The translations under genes were made by a program, and so were the position numbers. Below, one piece after another: positions 34,147 through 40,636 of a stretch of DNA of 41,396 bases. The DNA is taken from the NCBI GenBank assembly GCA_017555205.1, contig JAFZGW010000034.1, positions 1-41,396 on the forward strand, written 5' to 3'. The DNA is from Akkermansia sp. GTDB taxonomy: Bacteria > Verrucomicrobiota > Verrucomicrobiia > Verrucomicrobiales > Akkermansiaceae. Positions within the stretch are counted from its first letter, which is position 1. Every line of letters starts with the position of its first letter. Below the pieces are notes generated by a model, which was given only the letters and a program-made list of their open reading frames with translations, was not told the origin of the DNA and ran no database searches.

Positions 34147-34911
34147 TTACTTGCGACGACGGCGGGCAGCAAGGCCGGCGAGAGCAAGCAGGGAAAGTGT
34201 AGCCGTGGTGGGCTCGGGAACAGCGGGAGCGATGACGATGGAACCTACTTCTGCAGCCGTCAGAGCCTTGTCCCAGATGGTTACGTTGTCGAAATCGACA
34301 GTTTCGCTGCCGGTGAGTTTATTGCCACCGCCGAATCGGCCACCGAGCTGAAGACCTTTGAGACCGGTGTCTGTATTCCAGTTGGTCCATTGATCAATCT
34401 GGGTACCATTCTTGTAAATGGTGAAGGTCTGATCATCAGCATTGGACACCAGAGTGTAGGTGGTGATAGAAGCGATGCTCTCTGCAGCGGTTAAGCCCAG
34501 GTCGCAGGAATAGGCGCTGACCGTGGCATTGCCGAACGTGGAGCCATCAAAATACTCGGACCAGCTATTGCTGCTGGTGCCGTGAGAGTTGATAAGCGTA
34601 AGGCTACCCGAATCAGACATTCTAATCAGCAGCTTACCATCATCCCAGCCGTTGGCATTGTGGGAACCGGCGAAGCTGGCAATGGTGGAGTCGGTGCTGC
34701 TGACATTGATGTTTGTGATGTCAAAAGAAATGGTGAACGATAAGTTGGTGTTGACATTGGCCCATATATCACTGCTAGCGGTGAGAGTCATGGAGTCATT
34801 CCAGGACTTCACAACGCCAGACTTCTGCGTATCGGTCATTTCATCGTAACCGATAGATGCAGCGGAGGCGATGCTTGCCAGCGCCATGAGAGCGATGAGC
34901 GATTTTTTCAT
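34147..34911 (-). CDS. LamG-like PEP-CTERM protein, cassette 3
   Basis: 254 residues. Signal peptide (MKKSLIALMALASIASA), then a domain with the pattern of a concanavalin/LamG-like lectin: FTISFDITNINVSS, KLLIRMSDSGSLTL, DQTFTIYKNGTQIDQW, GLQLGGRFGG, and the closing VDFDNVTIWDKALTAAEV that is typical of LamG repeats. The PEP-CTERM tail and its codons are nearly identical to cassettes 1 and 2, and so are the leader and first codons, but the mature domain is unrelated. The array therefore exchanges its middle module within a constant frame. A glycan ligand is plausible but not shown. Confidence 0.85.
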   Translation of the reverse strand: MKKSLIALMALASIASAASIGYDEMTDTQKSGVVKSWNDSMTLTASSDIWANVNTNLSFTISFDITNINVSSTDSTIASFAGSHNANGWDDGKLLIRMSDSGSLTLINSHGTSSNSWSEYFDGSTFGNATVSAYSCDLGLTAAESIASITTYTLVSNADDQTFTIYKNGTQIDQWTNWNTDTGLKGLQLGGRFGGGNKLTGSETVDFDNVTIWDKALTAAEVGSIVIAPAVPEPTTATLSLLALAGLAARRRRK

Positions 34912-35014
34912 GATTGTGATATTTAATTTTAAATGTTTTCTGGCAGTTCGTGTAAGGAAAATTACCTTTCACGTGCAACGAGGCACTGATAGCCTGCCTA
35001 ATGCTACCTGCTCG

Positions 35015-35043
35015 AAATTACCTAATTTTGAATGCCAATGCAA
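35015..35043 (-). promoter_or_regulatory. Promoter of cassette 3
   Basis: Minus strand: TTGCAT, 17 bp, TAATTT. It is less conserved than the other two cassette promoters but in the same place. Confidence 0.55.
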
Positions 35044-35504
35044 GCCAAAAATACGAAAAAAAACTTAAAAAAATGTGTTTTAGGTTATTTTTTTCGAGTT
35101 TGATTTTTGAGCAAAGTAGCAATGTGTTCAGTAAACCATATTTCCAAGCTCTGCATATTGTGTACAATGTCATGGTTTTCTGGGCCACGCACGGCATCAT
35201 GTGACCGTTAAATTAAGTTTCAAGGCATGTTTTCCCCACAAGTCAAACTAAATTTTCCTTTTCGCTACCTCATAAAAAACGCAGGTCAGGAACCTGCATT
35301 TACAGGCAGATGCATAGGGGTGGGTCCCTCAACTACTTATCCAGCCATCTGATTTCAATCTTGCCTAGTGGAAGGTAAGGTGCCGCCCGGAATTTTATTG
35401 TGACTTGCGCAGGAATAAAGTCAAGGCATAAAACCCAAAAAGAACGCTGTTACTTGTATGCCCCATATTCAAAATGGTTGGCGCTGACCTGATATACTTC
35501 GAGA
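35044..35504. other. Intergenic region with a minus-strand terminator and possible gene remnant
   Basis: GCAGGT/ACCTGC (35281-35297) followed by G and six T on the minus strand is a good intrinsic terminator, yet no intact gene precedes it. Just upstream on that strand one frame ends PLGKIEIRWLDK and stop (35333-35335), open back to about 35440, and could be the tail of a lost gene. The rest is AT-rich with no other signal. Confidence 0.4.
35281..35297 (-). terminator. Orphan minus-strand terminator
   Basis: Six-bp GC-rich stem with a 5-nt loop and a T6 run on the minus strand. No complete gene ends here. Confidence 0.65.
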
Positions 35505-35533
35505 TTGACAAGTTACTCATTCTATTGTATATA
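35505..35533 (+). promoter_or_regulatory. Promoter of the secreted protein at 35541
   Basis: TTGACA (perfect), 17 bp, TATATA, then seven bases to ATG 35541. Transcription would start at or one base before the start codon. This excludes the upstream in-frame start at 35505, which is the -35 region itself. Confidence 0.7.
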
Positions 35534-35540
35534 TGACTGC

Positions 35541-36125
35541 ATGAGAAGCTTATGGATACTGATGCTGCTGCTTGTCGGTAGTATGACAACACCGGGAGCG
35601 GGGACACTTGGTGATGCGATTCGCAAGAAACCTGCAGCCACGGATGAAGGGAGAGTGCTTGCCCGTGTTCAGAATGGGCAGATGCTGACAGAACTACTGA
35701 AACTGGAGCTGGTAAATGTGCTGCAGTTACCGGATTGTGCATTCGGGGCAGAGACTCATGTTGCACCGGAAGGGTGCGTGCTGGTATTGGTGCAGGGGCG
35801 TGTGCGCAATACGGGCATGAATTCGGTAGTGTTTCAAATCCCCGATTTCGTTTCTTCCGGAGATAAACATTACGAGGAGGAGGAGTCTGTGCGTTATACT
35901 CATGCCAAGAGTGCTATGATGGGGATGAAACTAAATCCCGATCAGAGCTATTCCTTCGTGTGTTTCTATGTAATTCCCGTGGAGGAGGTGCTGAATTCGA
36001 AGTTGTGCTTTGAGAAGGATTTATTCTGTATGGATGATGATGACTGCACGATGATGCCGCTTCCGTTGGATGAGAATACTCTTATCCGGGAACGCCTGTC
36101 GTTGCCAAAGGTAACGGATATGTGA
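35541..36125 (+). CDS. Small secreted protein of unknown function
   Basis: About 194 residues with a signal peptide (MRSLWILMLLLVGSMTTPGAG). The mature part has a strand-rich core (GCVLVLVQGRVRNTG, SVVFQIPDFVSSG) that loosely resembles the immunoglobulin-like DUF4352 pattern, in which a conserved Asn-x-Gly follows the second strand. This similarity is weak and only visual. An acidic patch (CMDDDDCTMM) with two Cys lies near the C terminus. It is a single-gene unit with its own promoter and no partner. No function is claimed. Confidence 0.7.
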   Translation: MRSLWILMLLLVGSMTTPGAGTLGDAIRKKPAATDEGRVLARVQNGQMLTELLKLELVNVLQLPDCAFGAETHVAPEGCVLVLVQGRVRNTGMNSVVFQIPDFVSSGDKHYEEEESVRYTHAKSAMMGMKLNPDQSYSFVCFYVIPVEEVLNSKLCFEKDLFCMDDDDCTMMPLPLDENTLIRERLSLPKVTDM

Positions 36126-36133
36126 TGCCGAAG

Positions 36134-36144
36134 CCCCCCCCCCC
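36134..36144. repeat. Poly-C tract of 11
   Basis: Eleven consecutive C begin 9 nt after the stop codon of the secreted-protein gene. A GCCCGGC/GCCGGGC hairpin (36150-36177) follows. The tract is outside any supported reading frame. Confidence 0.8.
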
Positions 36145-36223
36145 TCATCGCCCGGCTGAATGATTCCGTTGCCGGGCATGGGCAATATGTGGATTGAGGC
36201 GCTTATGTCAAAAGTCGAAGAAA

Positions 36224-36249
36224 AGCCGTCCCCTGCGAAGGTGACGGCT
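36224..36249 (-). terminator. Intrinsic terminator of a small minus-strand unit
   Basis: AGCCGTC/GACGGCT stem followed by TTTTCTT on the minus strand. It belongs to the promoter at 36425-36452. Confidence 0.65.
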
Positions 36250-36278
36250 CGTATGATATACTCAATTTGGAGAAAGCT

Positions 36279-36413
36279 TTACAGTATGAAACTCTCAGGT
36301 GTAGGCGGCAGTGTATTTTCCGGAGTGGGAGGTAAGGAGTTACCTGCTTCGATAATAGCTATTAAACCGAGAATAAAGGTGAGCGATTTTATGGACTTTT
36401 GGGATGTTGAAAT
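36279..36413 (-). CDS. Candidate 44-residue exported peptide (non-ATG start)
   Basis: Between a promoter and a terminator on the minus strand a frame of 44 codons reads like a short exported protein: a basic start (SQKSIKSL), a hydrophobic segment (TFILGLIAII), then two copies of LPPTPE. No ATG, GTG or TTG lies in a sensible position; the TTG upstream is the -35 box itself. An ATT at 36413 lies 4-5 nt after the predicted transcription start and could serve as a leaderless start, but ATT is rare. It could also be a gene whose ATG mutated. Confidence 0.3.
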   Translation of the reverse strand: MSTSQKSIKSLTFILGLIAIIEAGNSLPPTPENTLPPTPESFIL

Positions 36414-36424
36414 GGTGCGCGTGC

Positions 36425-36452
36425 ATTGTAAGGATTCTAACCCGAAAGTCAA
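36425..36452 (-). promoter_or_regulatory. Promoter of the small minus-strand unit
   Basis: Minus strand: TTGACT, 16 bp, TACAAT. The transcript to the terminator at 36224 would be about 200 nt. Confidence 0.5.
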
Positions 36453-36518
36453 TAGGAAAAATAAGAAAAATATAATTTTTCAGAAAAAAGATTTCCTTTA
36501 AGTGAAAATTATTTGAAA

Positions 36519-36547
36519 GAGCACGCTACCATGTTGGTAGCGTGCTC
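36519..36547 (-). terminator. Terminator of the M60-like remnant
   Basis: Perfect 12-bp GAGCACGCTACC stem with a 5-nt loop and a T-rich tail (TTTCAAATAATTTT) on the minus strand. Confidence 0.8.
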
Positions 36548-36603
36548 GAAGTAAGGGGGAGCCGTCTTATGGGAAAGCCCCGGAGACGGGTATTGGGTCA
36601 GCG

Positions 36604-37419
36604 TTATTTAACGGTAATGTTGATGGATTTTTTGACGGTAACCCCGTATTCATTGGCGAGCTCATAGGTGAGCGTGTCGACACCGCTGAATCCGGGCGCC
36701 GGGGTGTAAATGGTTTCTCCCTTGTCATGGTAAAGAACCTTGCCGCCATGGGCGGATTCCGGGTGCCAATGGATGCGTGAGCCCTTGGCAAAGCTCAGCA
36801 GCTCTGCGTTGCCGCAGGGTAAGGTAAGCGGGGTATTTTTATCTGTTGTGGTTTGCTTGGGCTGCACCCAATAGGTCATATCCCACTTAGGCAGTTTGAG
36901 CGAGTCGAGGTAAACATTCGTGCCGGAGGACGGGAACAGCTTAAAGTGGGCAAAATAGGGGCGCACATCTCTTTGCGCCGCGACAGACAGAGCTATGAGA
37001 TAGCGATCTATCTTTGCTTGGTCGTAGTCAGCGGTGTCAATGAAATCCCATTTATTCAGGCCATCTTCGGGGTCGCGCATGCGTTTAATGGTCGTTTTAA
37101 CACAGTCCCAGCCGAAATCCTCAGCATAGGCAATCATCATGGACGTAATGGCGTACGACCAGTGGTGGGTACCCTTGGTGCTGATTTTATACCATTTCTC
37201 TTGGCGGATTTCCTGCATGTTCTCATTTTTGGGGTCAAAGAGGTTACGCAGGTGCAAATCATGGGAATCTTTCCAGTCAAAGGAGCGACCTTCGCGGTCT
37301 TTGAGGTAGTAACCACCCCAGTTGGTGGTGGATTCTGACCAGAAAGAGAGTTCCATCTCCCAGAAGTCGCAGTGGTGCCCGTGCTCATGCAGGAAGAGAG
37401 CGGAGTTAGTTGATTTCAT
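36604..37419 (-). pseudogene. 5'-truncated M60-like zinc metallopeptidase
   Basis: The open frame extends to 37515, but only codons from about 37419 look like the protease. HEHGHH supplies the HExxH zinc motif, with a candidate third ligand Glu 14 residues later in WSESTTN, as in M60/enhancin-type peptidases that cut mucin-type glycoproteins. The end holds an Ig-like domain (TPAPGFSGVDTLTYELANEYG). Full-length members have several hundred residues before the zinc motif plus a signal peptide; here these are missing. The codons above 37419 are antisense to an HNH-gene fragment. The gene is therefore broken and probably dead or without export. Confidence 0.65.
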
Positions 37420-37437
37420 GGCCTCTATAGTGCGGAG

Positions 37438-37833
37438 ATGGATTTCTCGACATATTCGAACGAGAGAATCGATATTCATCACATCTTCCCGAAGGATTAT
37501 TGCGTTGGTGCTCAATATGATAAAGCAAAATGGAATAGCATTGTGAATAAGACGCCGATTTCAGCAAGAAGCAATCGGGAGATTGGCGGTATTGCTCCTA
37601 ATTCATATCTCGGCAAGCTCGAAAAGAAAGGTTCTGTAATGACGTCCGATTTAGATAACTATATTGAGACTCATTGGATTGACCATGAACTGCTGAGGAA
37701 TAACGATTTCAATAAGTTCATTATTGACCGAGCAAAAAAACTCCTGAATGCTATCGAGCAGGTTACTGGCAGAACGATTTCCGGCAAAGACTCCGATGCG
37801 GTGAAACAGATGTTTGGTGATTCGCTGACCTAA
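37438..37833 (+). pseudogene. C-terminal fragment of a DUF262/DUF1524 (GmrSD-like) HNH nuclease
   Basis: About 125 residues. The catalytic HNH signature is ERIDIHHIFPKDYC, followed by NSIVNKTPISARSNREIGGIAPNSYL, the pattern found at the C terminus of DUF262/GmrSD restriction proteins, which attack modified phage DNA. The N-terminal DUF262 (ParB-like NTPase) half, usually 350 or more residues, is absent; upstream sequence changes at once to the minus-strand M60 remnant. The fragment cannot be a complete effector. The apparent start at 37438 is an accident of the junction. Confidence 0.7.
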
Positions 37834-38258
37834 ACCTATCAGCGTTCCCACACTTTTGGGAGTTGACCTTGGTTCAGCCCCCTCCAAGGGGGCTTCATGG
37901 GGGTAGAACCCACACGAGTCCCGGGGAGTCCCGAGGGGGTAAAAAAGGGGTAAAAGAGCCCGATTTCTGGTCAATTCGGGGCTCAATCAGCGCTCGCTCC
38001 GTTTTCGCAACTGAATGATATTGTATGGATTAAGGTAAAAAGAAAAGGCGGGATTTCGATTTGTAAACGCCGCCTAGAGGGGGCCTTCGAGGGGGGCGAA
38101 CTCACAGGGACTCTGCCATTGTTTTTAGTCCTGCAAAAAATGGCATTTTTGGCAGTTTGCCGCTCCGTTCGGGCTACAACTCAGACAAATGGCATTTTAA
38201 TGCTTGGTTCATGCCTTCTGTGGGAAATTTTTAGAATGATAGCAAGCTCATTTTGTGC
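37834..38258. other. Gene-free stretch with imperfect GC-rich repeats
   Basis: Two imperfect direct repeats of about 45 bp: 37880-37925 and 38070-38115 share the pattern AGGGGGC, then GGGGG, GAAC and CAC. A hairpin at 37956-37984 (GAGCCCGA/TCGGGGCTC) with TTTT on the minus strand looks terminator-like. No gene is supported. The sequence resembles worn mobile-element debris but I cannot name it. Confidence 0.5.
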
Positions 38259-38286
38259 TGGATAAAAATCGGATAAGTGCTATAAT
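38259..38286 (+). promoter_or_regulatory. Promoter of the Fic gene
   Basis: Perfect TATAAT with an extended TGC in front (38278-38286); the -35 box is weak (TGGATA, 16-bp spacing). The leader is about 5 nt to ATG 38298. Confidence 0.55.
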
Positions 38287-38297
38287 AAGAGTGCGAT

Positions 38298-39326
38298 ATG
38301 GGTAAGTACACGCCACCGTTTCAACAGAACACTACAGTTATCAATCTACTGGCTGAGATATGTGAGCTTGTAGGGCGAGTGGAGGTTACGCATCGAGACA
38401 TCATTTCAGTTCAACTGCGCAGACAGAATCAAATTCGCGCCATTCATTCATCTCTCCAAATTGAACAAAATACACTGTCTCTGGAGCAAGTTACGGCTAT
38501 CTTGAATGGTAAGCGAGTCCTAGGTCCACCACATGAAATTCGAGAAGTACAGAATGCTGCAGAAGCCTATGCGCTCATGCAATCACTCAACCCACTTAGT
38601 GAAGATGATTTGCTGAAAGCGCATCGGCTGATGATGAATAGTCTGGTTAAAGAAGCCGGCCGTTTCAGGAGTGGGGGCGTGGGCGTAATGGCCGGAAATC
38701 AGGTCATTCATATGGCCCCCCCGGCTCATCTGGTGCCATGGCAGATAAAGGATTTGTTTACATGGTATCAGGAATCTGATTTGCATCCATTGGTGAAAAG
38801 CTCCATATTTCACTATGAGTTCGAGTTCATTCACCCCTTTGCTGATGGCAATGGCCGTATGGGGCGTATGTGGCACACCTTGCTTTTGGCTCAGTGGAAA
38901 TCATTCTTTGCATGGCTTCCTATAGAAGAACTGATAGCAAAACGCCAACAAGATTACTATAAAGCTTTGCAAATGGCCGATGCTGCTTGCGATTGCTCCT
39001 TTTTTGTCACCATGATGCTGGGGGTAATTCGTGATGTGCTGCTGGAAATGCCTCATTCACCAGATGCTGGACATGTTGACCGACCAAGTACCGACCAAGC
39101 ACCGACTAAGTTGTCACCAACCGAGCAAGAGGCATTACACGAGCTGATTGCGGCATTAGGTTCTGATACGCTTTCCGCCTCACAGCTCATGGAGCGCATG
39201 GGGCTGGTACATCGTCCTCATTTCCGCCAGTTTTACCTTGTTCCGGCCTTGGAGAAAGGTATAATTGAACGCACGATACCGGATAAGCCAAACAGCCCGC
39301 GCCAACGTTATCGAGTCAAAAAGTAA
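38298..39326 (+). CDS. Fic-domain protein with winged-helix C terminus
   Basis: 342 residues. The Fic active site HPFADGNGRMGR is at 179-190, complete with the catalytic His and the phosphate-binding Gly/Asn/Arg. The N-terminal helix carries an inhibitory motif of class II type, SSLQIEQN at 51-58, where Glu56 would block the ATP site; the usual Gly/Asn after Glu is Gln here. The C terminus (about 270-342) looks like a winged helix (LSASQLMERMGLVHRPHFRQFY). Such proteins usually transfer AMP to a protein target and self-regulate. It is a likely accessory gene followed by a GIY-YIG gene 11 nt downstream. The target is unknown. Confidence 0.9.
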   Translation: MGKYTPPFQQNTTVINLLAEICELVGRVEVTHRDIISVQLRRQNQIRAIHSSLQIEQNTLSLEQVTAILNGKRVLGPPHEIREVQNAAEAYALMQSLNPLSEDDLLKAHRLMMNSLVKEAGRFRSGGVGVMAGNQVIHMAPPAHLVPWQIKDLFTWYQESDLHPLVKSSIFHYEFEFIHPFADGNGRMGRMWHTLLLAQWKSFFAWLPIEELIAKRQQDYYKALQMADAACDCSFFVTMMLGVIRDVLLEMPHSPDAGHVDRPSTDQAPTKLSPTEQEALHELIAALGSDTLSASQLMERMGLVHRPHFRQFYLVPALEKGIIERTIPDKPNSPRQRYRVKK

Positions 39327-39337
39327 GGAGTTCGGTA

Positions 39338-40039
39338 TTGAAAAAACATTTGACTAAGGAATATATATGTGTTAGAAGTGTTGGCGTGATGAGTTTCACT
39401 TCAGAAAACGATTACGGTTTGGTGTATGTATTGACAAACTCAGCTATGCCTGGCATGGTCAAAATCGGCATGACCCAACGAGCTGATTTGGAGCAGCGTA
39501 TGAAGGAGCTCTACGGCACTGGAGTCCCCGTCCCATTCGAGTGTGCATACGCATGTAAGGTCAGAGCCGAGAAAACGAAAATGCTAGAGCAAGCTTTGCA
39601 TGAGGCCTTTGAGCCATATAGAGTGAATCCCAAGCGTGAGTTCTTTGAGATTAAGCCCGAACAGGCAATCGCCATCATGCGTTTCTGTGATGAAGGAGAC
39701 GTCACTAACGAAGTGAAAGAAGAAATTAAATCAGAACTTACTCAAGAAGAGCAGAACTCTACAAATAAATTAAAACCCAAGCGCCCTCAATTAAATTATG
39801 ACTTGTTGGGAATACCGAGAGGAGCTGTACTGTCATACACAAAAGATGCCTCTATCCATGTAACGATAGAAAATGAAAAGAAAGTTCGTTATAATAATGA
39901 AGTCTGCTCTCTAACCGCCGCCACCCGAAAAATCATGGGCTTAGCCCCAGATGCAGCCATTCAACCCACCCCATATTGGAATTACGGCGAGAAGAATTTG
40001 ATGAGTATTTACAATACCGTTTTTCCGGTAGAAGATTGA
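39338..40039 (+). CDS. GIY-YIG (T5orf172-type) protein with restriction-associated C-terminal domain
   Basis: About 233 residues from TTG 39338, which has an AAGGAG 7 nt before it; ATG 39389 is the alternative. The GIY-YIG part covers about 25-110: GLVYVLTN (27-34) and VKIGMT (41-46), then LEQRMKELYGTG, and REFFEI with the late Glu. This is the T5orf172/MUG113 subtype found in phage and defense loci. The C-terminal 80 residues (GIPRGAVLSYTKD, VRYNNEVCSLTAATRKIMG) resemble RAMA/DUF4357 domains, which accompany restriction enzymes and may recognise modified DNA. It follows the Fic gene by 11 nt and is probably co-transcribed. No methyltransferase lies nearby. Confidence 0.8.
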   Translation: MKKHLTKEYICVRSVGVMSFTSENDYGLVYVLTNSAMPGMVKIGMTQRADLEQRMKELYGTGVPVPFECAYACKVRAEKTKMLEQALHEAFEPYRVNPKREFFEIKPEQAIAIMRFCDEGDVTNEVKEEIKSELTQEEQNSTNKLKPKRPQLNYDLLGIPRGAVLSYTKDASIHVTIENEKKVRYNNEVCSLTAATRKIMGLAPDAAIQPTPYWNYGEKNLMSIYNTVFPVED

Positions 40040-40282
40040 TTGTTACCGTTTTGATTAAAGTATCCTGAGGGGTGGGCGCAGGGAATCTACCCGTTCCCCT
40101 GCGGGCTTCCCAGGCAGTGGTGTCTGCCTGGCGCAGGGGCTGGTCGCTCGCTTACTCGCGCCCAGCCCTCTCCAAAGTCCCCGACGGCTGTAAGGGGAAT
40201 TGGACAAACCGCGCAGCGAGTTTGCCCCGCAAGGGGTGAGCCCCCGTGGGGCGGGGGCGAATCAACCTCCGGTTGTCGAGTG
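40040..40282. other. GC-rich gene-free stretch with a bulged hairpin
   Basis: Positions 40096-40139 form a two-part stem: CCCCTGCG/CGCAGGGG outside and CCAGGCA/TGCCTGG inside, with a one-sided bulge. The remainder has runs of G and C and no open frame of note. It directly precedes the tRNA-like end. Confidence 0.5.
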
Positions 40283-40302
40283 TTCGAATCCTGTCACTCC
40301 GG
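40283..40302 (+). other. tRNA 3'-end fragment, possible attachment site
   Basis: TTCGAATCCTGTCACTCCGG reads as the T-loop, 3' T-stem (CCTGT), 3' acceptor strand (CACTCCG) and discriminator of a tRNA. The preceding bases do not form the other half of the T-stem (ACAGG expected), and no anticodon arm is present. Such 3' remnants are what tyrosine-recombinase integration into a tRNA gene leaves. A strong terminator follows directly, as after a real tRNA gene. There is no second copy in this window. Confidence 0.45.
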
Positions 40303-40308
40303 TAAAGC

Positions 40309-40342
40309 ATAAGCCCCGTACCTTGTCAGGCACGGGGCTTAT
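40309..40342. terminator. Strong terminator after the tRNA fragment
   Basis: ATAAGCCCCGT/ACGGGGCTTAT perfect 11-bp stem, extended by CC/GG after one mismatch, with a short T-run on each side. Confidence 0.85.
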
Positions 40343-40598
40343 ACTTTAAGGGTCGTCAAAGGGAGTTGAAAGTTTTATTGCGCTGTAAAAGATTTAGGAA
40401 TAATGAGTTGTAAAAACAAAGTTACAAACGAAAGACAAAATTTAGCTTTTTGTTTTGACTATTCAATCAAAAATAGTCTTCTCTCAAAGACACAAGCATC
40501 TGCTTTAGGTATTCCTTAAAAGCTTTCGCCGGTGGTCAGAAAACGGGGCGCACCTCACTAATGACAGGGATTTTACAGCAAAAAAAATTGCGCCGCCC
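40343..40598. other. AT-rich gene-free stretch with one small open frame
   Basis: ATG 40403 to stop 40519 encodes 38 residues (MSCKNKVTNERQNLAFCFDY..., ending SKTQASALGIP), with AGGA 5 nt upstream. It could be a real small gene or a remnant; nothing in it is recognised. No other feature is evident. Confidence 0.25.
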
Positions 40599-40626
40599 TT
40601 GACTTTATCAAAAAACCTGGCATATT
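40599..40626 (+). promoter_or_regulatory. Promoter of the secreted orphan at 40637
   Basis: TTGACT, 16 bp, CATATT; the leader would be 3-4 nt. Confidence 0.45.
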
Positions 40627-40636
40627 TAATTGCAAG

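Larger units (their letters stand above)
33990..34230. repeat. Near-identical inter-cassette block, copy B
   Basis: Counterpart of 33005-33235. It contains the cassette 2 promoter, the cassette 3 terminator (34096-34119) and the cassette 3 tail codons. Confidence 0.85.

Noticed and set aside
36160..36501. 113-codon plus-strand frame
   Set aside because: It crosses a minus-strand terminator hairpin and promoter, ends in low-complexity Lys/Asn codons and has no family match; a minus-strand unit explains the region better.
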